DNA from: Kuenenia sp039794105
GTDB lineage: Bacteria > Planctomycetota > Brocadiia > Brocadiales > Brocadiaceae
Assembly (NCBI RefSeq): GCF_039794105.1
Contig: NZ_JBDIWA010000002.1
Location: 209,392 to 273,391, forward strand
Direction: 5' to 3'
DNA: 64,000 nucleotides
Below are positions 51,490 through 58,373 of this stretch, one piece after another. A program made the translations under genes and the position numbers. Position 1 is the stretch's first letter. The number at the start of each line of letters is the position of its first letter. The notes beneath the pieces were generated by a model that was not told the origin of the DNA, made no database searches, and saw only the letters and a list, made by a program, of their open reading frames with translations.

Positions 51490-52461
51490 TTACTCTAAAG
51501 ACCACGCTTCAACGGCTCCACCATCTTTTTCAAAGCCCTTGAGATACCTGAAATATTCTCCGTCCGTATTGAGAATAAGCCGTGTCTGTGCGCTTATTGT
51601 GGTTTTATATGTTTCCAGTGTTTTGAGAAAGGAATACAATTCCGGGGCTTTTGTATATGCTTCCGCGTAAATCTTAATGGCCTCTGCATCAGCTTGTCCC
51701 CTGGTTTCCTCTGCCGTACGATATCCTTCCGATTCGATTCTTTCCAGTTCCTTCCTCATCGTGCCTAAAATTTCAGCCTCTTCCCTTCTCCCTTCTGATT
51801 CATATTTATTTGCGATGCGGATACGTTCCGAGCGCATACGGTCATAAATCTTTGGGATTACTGCCGCCACGTAATTAATGTATTTTATTCGCACATCCAC
51901 CAATTCAATCCCATACCGGTCTTCGAGCGAGCGTCGTGCCATGGCAAGGATTTCTGCTGTAATTTCATCGCGGCCTTTTTTAATAATTACTTTTTTTGTC
52001 TCTTCCGCTACTTCAAGCTCCTTTGTAGTATATTCCAGTTTACGATTGGAGTTTCTGAGAACCTCTTTTAACGGATAGGCGCTCACAACGTTTTTTACCG
52101 CCGACTCGATAACCTCATCAAGCAATCCCTGTCCACGAGCTTCTATGCCCAGTGAGGTATAAAAACTGAGAGGGTCTACAATTTTCCATCGCGCCCAGGA
52201 AGCTACGCCTATATTTTCCTTATCCCTTGTGAGAATATCACTAATTTCACCCGTCCAGTTCAGTATGCGTTTATTAAAATATCTGACGTCCTGAATAAAT
52301 GGGGTTTTTACATGAAGTCCGTGCTCCTTTACCGTTCGCACGGGTTTTCCAAACTGAGTGATTACTGCCTGCAATCGTTCATCAACAACATACATGGAAC
52401 TTTTCAGGAATATTGCAATGATGCCTATTGCGATTAATATGATGATAACGTTCCTTTTCAT
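51490..52461 (-). CDS. hflC: HflC-like band-7 protein
   Basis: 323 residues. N-terminal anchor helix (VIIILIAIGIIAIFLKSSMYVVDE), SPFH/prohibitin domain (AVITQFGKPVRTVKEHGLHVKTPF…), then a long charged coiled coil with the AEETRGQADAEAIKIYAEAYTKAPELYSFL motif typical of HflC. With HflK it forms a cage around FtsH protease and regulates it. The start overlaps hflK by 4 bases. Confidence 0.95.
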   Translation of the reverse strand: MKRNVIIILIAIGIIAIFLKSSMYVVDERLQAVITQFGKPVRTVKEHGLHVKTPFIQDVRYFNKRILNWTGEISDILTRDKENIGVASWARWKIVDPLSFYTSLGIEARGQGLLDEVIESAVKNVVSAYPLKEVLRNSNRKLEYTTKELEVAEETKKVIIKKGRDEITAEILAMARRSLEDRYGIELVDVRIKYINYVAAVIPKIYDRMRSERIRIANKYESEGRREEAEILGTMRKELERIESEGYRTAEETRGQADAEAIKIYAEAYTKAPELYSFLKTLETYKTTISAQTRLILNTDGEYFRYLKGFEKDGGAVEAWSLE

Positions 52462-53462
52462 TTCTTAATTCCCTCCTCATTGAGGCCAAGGATAGGTAAT
52501 AATCCTTTTAAATCTTTATCGATAATATACAATTTTTCGCATTTTGGCAGCACATCCGCCATCGTCTCAAGGAAGAGCCTCCGCCTTGTTACATCTTCCG
52601 CCTTTTTGTATTCTTCATATACCGCAAGAAATGCCTTTACGTCCCCTGTTGCTCTGTTTATCCTTCTTACATAATATCCTTCAGCCTCCCTGATTGCCTG
52701 CTCTTTTTTCCCTTCAGCCGCGGGCAGTAGTTTATTTTTTTGCCCTTCCGCCTCATTGATGATTTTATCTTTGTTTTGTATTGCCTGGTTTACCGCATTA
52801 AAGGCGTCCTTGACGGCAATAGGAGGATCAACTCCTTTGAGCAAAACCGATTGAATACTGATGCCGCATTTATACTCATCCAGGCCATTTTGTATATTTT
52901 CTTTGGCCATTTGCTCTATTTCAATCCTGCCAATGGTTAAAACCTCATCGATGGAAAGGTCTCCCACCAGGGTTCTCATTACCGATTGCGAAATACCACG
53001 GATTGTTTCACGAACATCCCTTACATTGAAAAAATACTCTTCTAAGGCTTTAATTTTGTAACGAATAACCCAATTCACTTCCGCACAGTTAAGATCTGCG
53101 GTAAGCATAAGTTTTTCCTCTTGCGCCTCAGGGAACTCATAGTCAATAATACTCGTATTGCCGCGTTGTCTTGTTCTGAAGCCAAATTCCTCGTTATAGA
53201 TTGTTTTCACCTCTCCTTTTAGTATTTTATCAATGCCGTAAGGAATTTTGGTATGCAATCCTGGTCCAACCGTTTCTTTATATTTTCCGAACCGTAAAAT
53301 TACCGCTTCTTCATTCGCCTTTACCGTGTAAAATGCCGAATACCCGCTAATGATAATGAAGAGCAGCATAATGATGGGTGGGAGAAACTTTTTTAATGGC
53401 TGCAAGGATATTTGTTCGAAGTTTATATCCGGCTGTTTTCTGCGCGGTCCATAATCAGGCAT
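52458..53462 (-). CDS. hflK: HflK-like band-7 protein
   Basis: 334 residues. A short cytosolic N-terminus, one anchor helix (FLPPIIMLLFIIISGYSAFYTV), the SPFH domain (EEAVILRFGKYKETVGPGLHTKIPYGID) and a coiled coil with EGQKNKLLPAAEGKKEQAIREAEGYYV. Partner of HflC in control of FtsH. GGAGGT lies 7 bases before the ATG. FtsH itself is not in the window. Confidence 0.95.
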   Translation of the reverse strand: MPDYGPRRKQPDINFEQISLQPLKKFLPPIIMLLFIIISGYSAFYTVKANEEAVILRFGKYKETVGPGLHTKIPYGIDKILKGEVKTIYNEEFGFRTRQRGNTSIIDYEFPEAQEEKLMLTADLNCAEVNWVIRYKIKALEEYFFNVRDVRETIRGISQSVMRTLVGDLSIDEVLTIGRIEIEQMAKENIQNGLDEYKCGISIQSVLLKGVDPPIAVKDAFNAVNQAIQNKDKIINEAEGQKNKLLPAAEGKKEQAIREAEGYYVRRINRATGDVKAFLAVYEEYKKAEDVTRRRLFLETMADVLPKCEKLYIIDKDLKGLLPILGLNEEGIKK

Positions 53463-53552
53463 GTATGACCTCCTTTTCTCTAATCACTCAATTGGCAGCA
53501 CGGTGTTGTGCATTGCCGTATCAATACGTTGTGTTGTTGACATTGATTATTT

Positions 53553-53666
53553 TTACAAAATCTTTATAATCTCATCTTTCTTAAAAACAGGCATTTTGTA
53601 ACCCTTCCCCTTCTCAGCAGCTTTAATCACCCGCTTTTTGGGTAAATTTTTCCAATCACAGTACAT
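53553..53666 (-). CDS. Possible 37-residue basic protein
   Basis: ATG at 53666 behind GGGGGAAAGTGGATAGT. It translates to MYCDWKNLPKKRVIKAAEKG and a Lys-rich remainder ending DEIIKIL. No family recognised. It begins one base after the stop of the small hydrophobic ORF upstream, so the two may be coupled. Confidence 0.35.
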   Translation of the reverse strand: MYCDWKNLPKKRVIKAAEKGKGYKMPVFKKDEIIKIL

Positions 53667-53667
53667 A

Positions 53668-53865
53668 CTATCCACTTTCCCCCATGTTATCAACAACTTC
53701 TTTTGTATCTCCGGGGGGTGACAACGCTATCAACAACACTCCGGAAGCGATAAGGCCAAGTAAATGAACAGTAAACATTATGCAGATGAACTTTGTTTCC
53801 TTATAACAGGGTATAGCTTCTCCGTAAACAAACGCTCCCGAACAGGAAACGGTGGCAATATCCAT
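53668..53865 (-). CDS. Possible 65-residue membrane protein
   Basis: One hydrophobic helix (FICIMFTVHLLGLIASGVLLIAL) in a short frame from 53865 to a TAG at 53668. Several Cys near the N-terminus. No family recognised and no good ribosome site. Listed because of its tight link to the following 37-residue frame. Confidence 0.35.
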   Translation of the reverse strand: MDIATVSCSGAFVYGEAIPCYKETKFICIMFTVHLLGLIASGVLLIALSPPGDTKEVVDNMGESG

Positions 53866-53884
53866 TTATTCCTGCGGGCAAACC

Positions 53885-54145
53885 TCATTCTGTAGGATCG
53901 TGCATGGCATGAATTTCGGAGGTTTTATTGGCGAGCAATGCGTCTTTTACCACGCTCAATTCAGGCTTTCTGATAAATACCCGCATCTTCCTGATAAAAG
54001 CAGCTCCAAATTCCTTTTCAACGACAGCGGCTATTTCTCTCGCAATAATTGGCGCCATTGCCTTCGCAGCAAACAAGGCAGCTAACATTACCTTCGCAAT
54101 TCGAGGGGCAAATAAGCCGCCAAACCAGCAAATACAAGGGGTCAT
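53885..54145 (-). CDS. Doubtful 86-residue ORF
   Basis: Frame with an Ala-rich N-terminal segment (FAPRIAKVMLAALFAAKAMAPIIAREIAAVVEKEFG) and a basic middle. Not recognised, start context weak. Could be a decayed gene end. Confidence 0.25.
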   Translation of the reverse strand: MTPCICWFGGLFAPRIAKVMLAALFAAKAMAPIIAREIAAVVEKEFGAAFIRKMRVFIRKPELSVVKDALLANKTSEIHAMHDPTE

Positions 54146-54270
54146 CTCGAAAGGTCGGCACTACAGCCCGTTTTGAGAATTCATCCCTTGAAAATCAAGG
54201 GCTACAGGGCAAAATATGCCAAAAAATAATCATTGACTTCGTCAATAGAGTAAGGCATACTTTGACTAGC

Positions 54271-54828
54271 TCATCTACCATGCGTAGAAGCAGTAACGGG
54301 GTCGTCAGAAATGGCGTCCCCAGTTTTTTTATACGCCTCGTATTCCTTCTGCAATTTCCTTTTCGTATGTTCTTTTGTCACTGGATAAGCGGTCCACAGT
54401 AAAAAATATTCCTTTCGCTTTCGCAAAACAACCAAATATTCCTTTTCTTTCAGCCACATGCAAATATTCGTTTCTACCCCTGAGTTAGAATGTCTTGTGT
54501 TTTCCCAGAGCAATATGACTGATTTTTCTCCATTTTCAATAACAGGCCTTGGCCACCGAATTCTTTCACATCTTCTCAAATCGGGAATACGGTCATCTTC
54601 CTTTTTGGTTTGATACGCCTCCTGAATCAAATGCCAAAAATTCGATTCCTTGCCATGGTGCATCGGTAACCTTTTAACACCAACATCCTTATTTTTGTAT
54701 TTTGGCTTAGTGTCTATAAAATCAGCCTTATAAAAGTTATAAAGAACCTCTAAATATGCATCCCAACTATTGTAGCTTTCAAAAAGCACTAATTCCGGCA
54801 ACCAATTAAAACCATTCGGCATTCTCAT
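54271..54828 (-). CDS. Hypothetical protein coupled to the DUF3800 gene
   Basis: 185 residues. From the middle on: MHHGKESNFWHLIQEAYQTKKEDDRIPDLRRCERIRW…ILLWENTRHSNSGVETNICMWLKEKEYLVVLRKRKEYFLLWTAYPV. The His/Arg-rich pattern and the RKEYFLLWTAYPV strand recall BECR-type RNases (phage-associated group), but I cannot confirm this. The start at 54828 lies inside the end of the DUF3800 gene (23-base overlap), with AAAGGAAGG ahead. Probably the toxic or effector half of a two-gene defence cassette (inference). Confidence 0.6.
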   Translation of the reverse strand: MRMPNGFNWLPELVLFESYNSWDAYLEVLYNFYKADFIDTKPKYKNKDVGVKRLPMHHGKESNFWHLIQEAYQTKKEDDRIPDLRRCERIRWPRPVIENGEKSVILLWENTRHSNSGVETNICMWLKEKEYLVVLRKRKEYFLLWTAYPVTKEHTKRKLQKEYEAYKKTGDAISDDPVTASTHGR

Positions 54829-55543
54829 CACCTTCCTTTGGACGCCAGAAAAACAGATTCACTTTTTCCTCTTTTAAAAGAGTCGTCGAAGACAAGCTAT
54901 AACCGGAACGATCACGAATTAAAGAAACCAACTCCAATTTAGCCCGGCTTGTTTTTAATGCCCGATTAGCGTACCCAACAGCTCCGATTAAAAGATCTGC
55001 TAATTGCAACAACTCAATTTCATGGGAATGAACGGACTGCACATTTTCGATAATCTCTTTTGAAAAATCATACTTACTATTGCACAGTACATCATGTAAT
55101 TTCTTTATTTTTTCGCCGCTTCGGGTATCTTTTTTATCCAAATATATTCTGTAACGGGAATGTGGTTCGAAAATAACATTCAAAAGACAGAAAAACATCT
55201 TATAGTACCAGACGTCATGATCCTGATTTCTAAATTTAGAATGATCAAGCTTGTCCTTATCCTTAATTACAACCGCCCGAAAATGCAAATGTGGCTCGTT
55301 AAAAAAGAAATTCAGCATTTCTTTGTAAAATTCAACCTTTGCAGGTGAAACTTTTGTCCATTTTATTTCAAAATCTTTGGGTAACCCGTGCTTCTCTTTT
55401 ATCCCCCGAATACGAGAAAACATATCCTTTTTCACTTCAGCAGGACACCAAATTGCCCCAAGAGTCATAACCTTTTCGTGGTCATTCTCCAGATGACAGC
55501 TTTCGTCGCAATAAACGTTATATGATTTATTATCAGTTAACAT
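54806..55543 (-). CDS. DUF3800 domain protein
   Basis: 245 residues. NVYCDESCHLENDHEKVMTLGAIWCP (DES motif of the RNase H-like DUF3800 fold), KHGLPKDFEIKWTKVSPAK, IYLDKKDTRSGEKIKKLHDVL and a late LLQLADLLIGAVGYA. The acidic residues of a possible nuclease site are present. The ATG overlaps the hsdS fragment's stop (ATGTTAA), so it was inherited from a type I restriction operon. DUF3800 genes are frequent in defence islands. Confidence 0.82.
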   Translation of the reverse strand: MLTDNKSYNVYCDESCHLENDHEKVMTLGAIWCPAEVKKDMFSRIRGIKEKHGLPKDFEIKWTKVSPAKVEFYKEMLNFFFNEPHLHFRAVVIKDKDKLDHSKFRNQDHDVWYYKMFFCLLNVIFEPHSRYRIYLDKKDTRSGEKIKKLHDVLCNSKYDFSKEIIENVQSVHSHEIELLQLADLLIGAVGYANRALKTSRAKLELVSLIRDRSGYSLSSTTLLKEEKVNLFFWRPKEGDENAEWF

Positions 55544-55902
55544 TTTACTGCCCCCCTTACATCTATTTTCCCGGTCACCGCCGCTGTGATAAGCGATGAA
55601 CGGTATTCGCGAAGTTTCGCGATTGCGGATTCGATTTTTTGAATTAGACCATCGATTTCTGATATCTTTCTTTCAAGAAAATCTACTATGACTTTTTGTT
55701 CCTCTTTTGTAGGAACAAAAACATTGAAACAACCAAAGTCAGCAAAATTTAAGCCTTCTAATGACGGCACAGAAATTCTTATTTTTGCCATTTCATTATT
55801 CATTAGTTTTGGATTAATATCCAACCTAACATAGCATCGTGTTCCACAGTTCAGGATGTAAGGCAAATATTTCATATAAATCATTCTATTTTTTCCCGCA
55901 TC
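55537..55902 (-). pseudogene. Type I restriction specificity subunit (HsdS), C-terminal remnant
   Basis: Frame reads YSSSDAGKNRMIYMKYLPYILNCGTRCYVRLDIN…SVPSLEGLNFADFGCFNVFVPTKEEQKVIVDFLERKISEIDGLIQKIESAIAKLREYRSSLITAAVTGKIDVRG. This is the second target-recognition end plus the conserved C-terminal helix of HsdS. The palindromic element at 55903 replaces the rest. hsdM and hsdR are absent. Confidence 0.85.
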
Positions 55903-56220
55903 GGAAGATGAATAATAAAATTATTGCAAGGGTGGTACAGGCATCCTGCCTGTATTCCGCACAGGCAAGATGCCTGTGCCACCCATCTATTGATACCTGG
56001 ATTGTATATTAAATTTTAGTAATCAGTAGAGACACGCCATGGCGTGTCTCTACGTTCCCTGTCTGCATACGTTTCCAAAGGTAGCCAGACCGTCCCGGTC
56101 TGGGCGAGTCGCCTGCCTGCGTGCCGGGACGTATAGGCTGGCAGCTTGTGTATTAAATATCACAAGCAGGATGCTTGTGTTACATTGTGCAGATAGTTAC
56201 AAAGAACCGGGAATGCACCC
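55903..56220. repeat. Palindromic element, copy 2, with nested insertion
   Basis: Shares with copy 1 (10441-10613) the left part GGAAGATGAATAATAAAA…GGCATCCTGCCTGTATTCCGC and the right part GGCAGCTTGTGTATTAAATA…CACCC. Between them, about 55987-56132 is extra DNA, including a 28-bp palindrome at 56026-56053. It separates the HsdS remnant from the ATPase fragment. Confidence 0.75.
56026..56053. repeat. Palindrome GTAGAGACACGCC…, copy 2
   Basis: Perfect 28-bp palindrome of the same type as 26105-26131. Confidence 0.75.
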
Positions 56221-56419
56221 ATTAACGGAGGAAGCGCAGGAATATGTTTTAACGCTTTTGCAAGCCGGTATAACTATCCCATCATCAGGGTTTATTAACA
56301 AATATCGTATTCCTGAACGAGCCGTTAAAGAAGCGATTACTAACGCGGTAATTCACAGGGATTACTTTATTAAGCGTGATATTGAAATTAATATTTACGA
56401 AGACACACTTGAGTTTTGA
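56198..56419 (+). pseudogene. Fragment of an AlbA/HATPase-type DNA-binding protein
   Basis: Frame: EPGMHPLTEEAQEYVLTLLQAG…SGFINKYRIPERAVKEAITNAVIHRDYFIKRDIEINIYEDTLEF, stop at 56417. The AVKEAITNAVIHRDY block is the ATP-binding start of HATPase_c_4-type proteins that follow AlbA_2 domains. Both ends are missing. The fragment begins inside the right end of the palindromic element. Confidence 0.65.
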
Positions 56420-56517
56420 AAAATCCGTCCATGCGTTAACCACATGCTTCAGCATGGTGAATAGTTGAAGTAGTATAGAGGCACGTTGCAACGTGCCCCC
56501 CTACACTTTTGCCCTCA

Positions 56518-56559
56518 TTCCCAAGTAGCGGCAAGGCATGCCTTGCCGCTACTTGGGAA
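56518..56559. terminator. 42-bp perfect palindrome
   Basis: A 21-bp arm and its exact complement with no loop, centred at GGCATGCC. It lies 9 bases beyond the stop of the phosphatase gene on its 3' side. The minus strand carries no T-run, so it may be a terminator or a dispersed repeat. Confidence 0.6.
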
Positions 56560-56568
56560 CAAGCATTT

Positions 56569-57225
56569 TTAATGGTCGATAACTTCAATAATTTCCTCTG
56601 GTTTCTGAATTACTCTACGCGCACCACTCCTTTTAAGTTCGTCTTCAGGACGGAACCCCCACAGAACACCTACTGGAAGCATACCTGCAGCAATGGCCGT
56701 TTCCATATCAATGGGCGTATCGCCAACATAAATAATTTCCGATGGAGAAACGGCCAGGTATTCTGCAATTTCTTTTGCGCCTGCAGGATCGGGTTTTTTA
56801 GGAACATCATCGCGCTGGCCTATTATCCGGTCAAATTTCCAGTTTGGCAAAAATGCTGCTACGCATTTTTTTGTAAAGTAATCGGGCTTATTTGACAGGA
56901 CCGCCATTTTTAAGCCGCGCAATGTGATCAAGTCCAGCATCTCGGCAATCCCTTCGTATGGTTTTGTTTTTATATTCCAGCTTTTCCGATATTCTTCACG
57001 AAATTCCCCTACGCAAGAGTTTATTATGTCCTCATTTTTTATTTCGTCCGGCAATGCGCGTGTGATAAGCGCAACAACTCCCTCCCCAACAAAATACCGA
57101 TACTCTTCCATTTCGTGCGTTGGAAAATTATTTTTCTTTAATACACGGTTCGCGGCATTGCATAAATCTTCCAGAGAGTCTATCAGTGTGCCGTCCAGAT
57201 CAAAAATAATTGCTTTAAAAGACAT
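56569..57225 (-). CDS. gph: Phosphoglycolate phosphatase-like HAD hydrolase
   Basis: 218 residues from the ATG at 57225 (GAGGTGC ahead). HAD motifs: I FDLDGTLIDSLEDL, II VLSNKP, III Lys in PKKPDP, IV YVGDTPIDMETAIAAG. Cap domain between motifs I and II, as in Gph. Removes phosphate from 2-phosphoglycolate, a damage product of DNA repair or oxygenation; related substrates possible. A start 12 codons earlier exists but has no ribosome site. Confidence 0.9.
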   Translation of the reverse strand: MSFKAIIFDLDGTLIDSLEDLCNAANRVLKKNNFPTHEMEEYRYFVGEGVVALITRALPDEIKNEDIINSCVGEFREEYRKSWNIKTKPYEGIAEMLDLITLRGLKMAVLSNKPDYFTKKCVAAFLPNWKFDRIIGQRDDVPKKPDPAGAKEIAEYLAVSPSEIIYVGDTPIDMETAIAAGMLPVGVLWGFRPEDELKRSGARRVIQKPEEIIEVIDH

Positions 57226-57380
57226 ATTTTGCACCTCATAATATTGCCGTTTAATCATCAAACAAACCCATCATGGCGAAAGACACGATTAACAGAGTTG
57301 TGCTAAACAGACTTCGCACAACAAAAATAAATGAAGCATTCTGCCCGCGCATCAACCCTGGCAGAGTATGCTTACATGTG

Positions 57381-57761
57381 CTACTTTTGATACCATTTTC
57401 CGTTTTGGTCCTGTAGCCAGTCGCCCTTTAGCGCTTTTTTTGCAATCTGCAATGCCCTGCGACTGCCTACCTGCCCGATGCTTGCGCCTTCCTTTTTTGC
57501 TATAATAGCATACACCTTTTTTCTGTCCTCATTTTCCGCATTAACAACCTCTTCGTTTTCACGGTTCGTCGCCACATACTGTAAATATCCTGTGTTGTTT
57601 TCACCAATAATTCCCTTCGATTTTAACTCTACTATGAGAGGAAGGCGTTTTTCCATCTGCACCTTTATTGTCTGTATATCATCGGCAAAGATTGCTGTAG
57701 TGGCAGAACAAATTCCACTCAATAAAATAAGTAAAAATATTGCAAAAAAATTTGACTTCAT
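57381..57761 (-). CDS. YdbL-like (DUF1318) periplasmic protein
   Basis: 126 residues. Signal peptide (FFAIFLLILLSGICSATTAIFA), then DUF1318: MEKRLPLIVELKSKGIIGENNTGYLQYV…VNAENEDRKKVYAIIAKKEGASIGQVGSRRALQIA. Matches E. coli YdbL, last gene of the ydbH-ynbE-ydbL operon. It probably assists the YdbH-YnbE bridge. The gap to the YnbE-like gene is 43 bases. Confidence 0.88.
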   Translation of the reverse strand: MKSNFFAIFLLILLSGICSATTAIFADDIQTIKVQMEKRLPLIVELKSKGIIGENNTGYLQYVATNRENEEVVNAENEDRKKVYAIIAKKEGASIGQVGSRRALQIAKKALKGDWLQDQNGKWYQK

Positions 57762-57804
57762 TTATTTTTCTCCTTATGACAAAAATCTCTTAATCAATAG
57801 AAAA

Positions 57805-58041
57805 CTACTGGCCAGGGTTTGGCGTCTCCACTGCTTTAGAATCACCGACTTCCCCGCCTAGTGTTTTTGCGGCTTCATCAAGGTTACCAAAAAAATTATC
57901 CAGCTCCCTATCTATTCGAATATTCACATCAATGGTGATTTGCATTGGTTTGACTTCAAGTTCTACCTTATGTTCCGTTTTACAACCATGCAAAACGAGA
58001 AAAAAAACTATGCATAAAATGACACTATTTTGTTTCATCAA
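57805..58041 (-). CDS. YnbE-like lipoprotein
   Basis: 78 residues. Lipobox VLHGC near residue 20, then VELEVKPMQITIDVNIRIDRELDNFFGNLDE, the core of YnbE (KPxxITxDVNIRxDRELDNFF). In E. coli YnbE is an outer-membrane lipoprotein that stacks with the end of YdbH (recent work on phospholipid transport). Between ydbH and ydbL, but 332 bases after ydbH owing to a MITE. Confidence 0.85.
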   Translation of the reverse strand: MMKQNSVILCIVFFLVLHGCKTEHKVELEVKPMQITIDVNIRIDRELDNFFGNLDEAAKTLGGEVGDSKAVETPNPGQ

Positions 58042-58186
58042 TCCTCCCCCTTAACATTAATTCCTTATGGATGCCTTTGAATAAAAGCAAGAATACCCTA
58101 TCACAATAATTATCTTAGCGCAGCATTTGGGCGCAACTAAATTCGAAATACTAAACAAATTCTAATTACAAAAAACCCAATATTCC

Positions 58187-58359
58187 GTAACACTTTAGTT
58201 TTTCGAAAAATTCCAATATTAGCGTAATAGCGCTGTTTTCTGCACGATGTAAGGACGACGGATGATGGACGACAGACTGCGAACATCCTTCGTCTCTCGT
58301 CTCTCGTCTCTCATGCTTCGTCTCTCGCTCTTACGTTTTTCAAAAAACTAAAGTGTTAC
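58187..58359. mobile_element. MITE-like element, copy with tandem insert
   Basis: 173 bp. GTAACACTTTAGTTTTTCGAAAAATTCCAATA at the left in two halves, TTTTTCAAAAAACTAAAGTGTTAC at the right. A run of GTCTCTC units lies inside (58290-58328). It separates ydbH from ynbE. Confidence 0.85.
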
Positions 58360-58373
58360 TAAATCTTTGTATG

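Noticed and set aside
56039..56212. Upstream part of a 127-codon plus ORF (56039-56419)
   Set aside because: This part is translated palindromic repeat DNA; only the last 70 codons resemble a protein.
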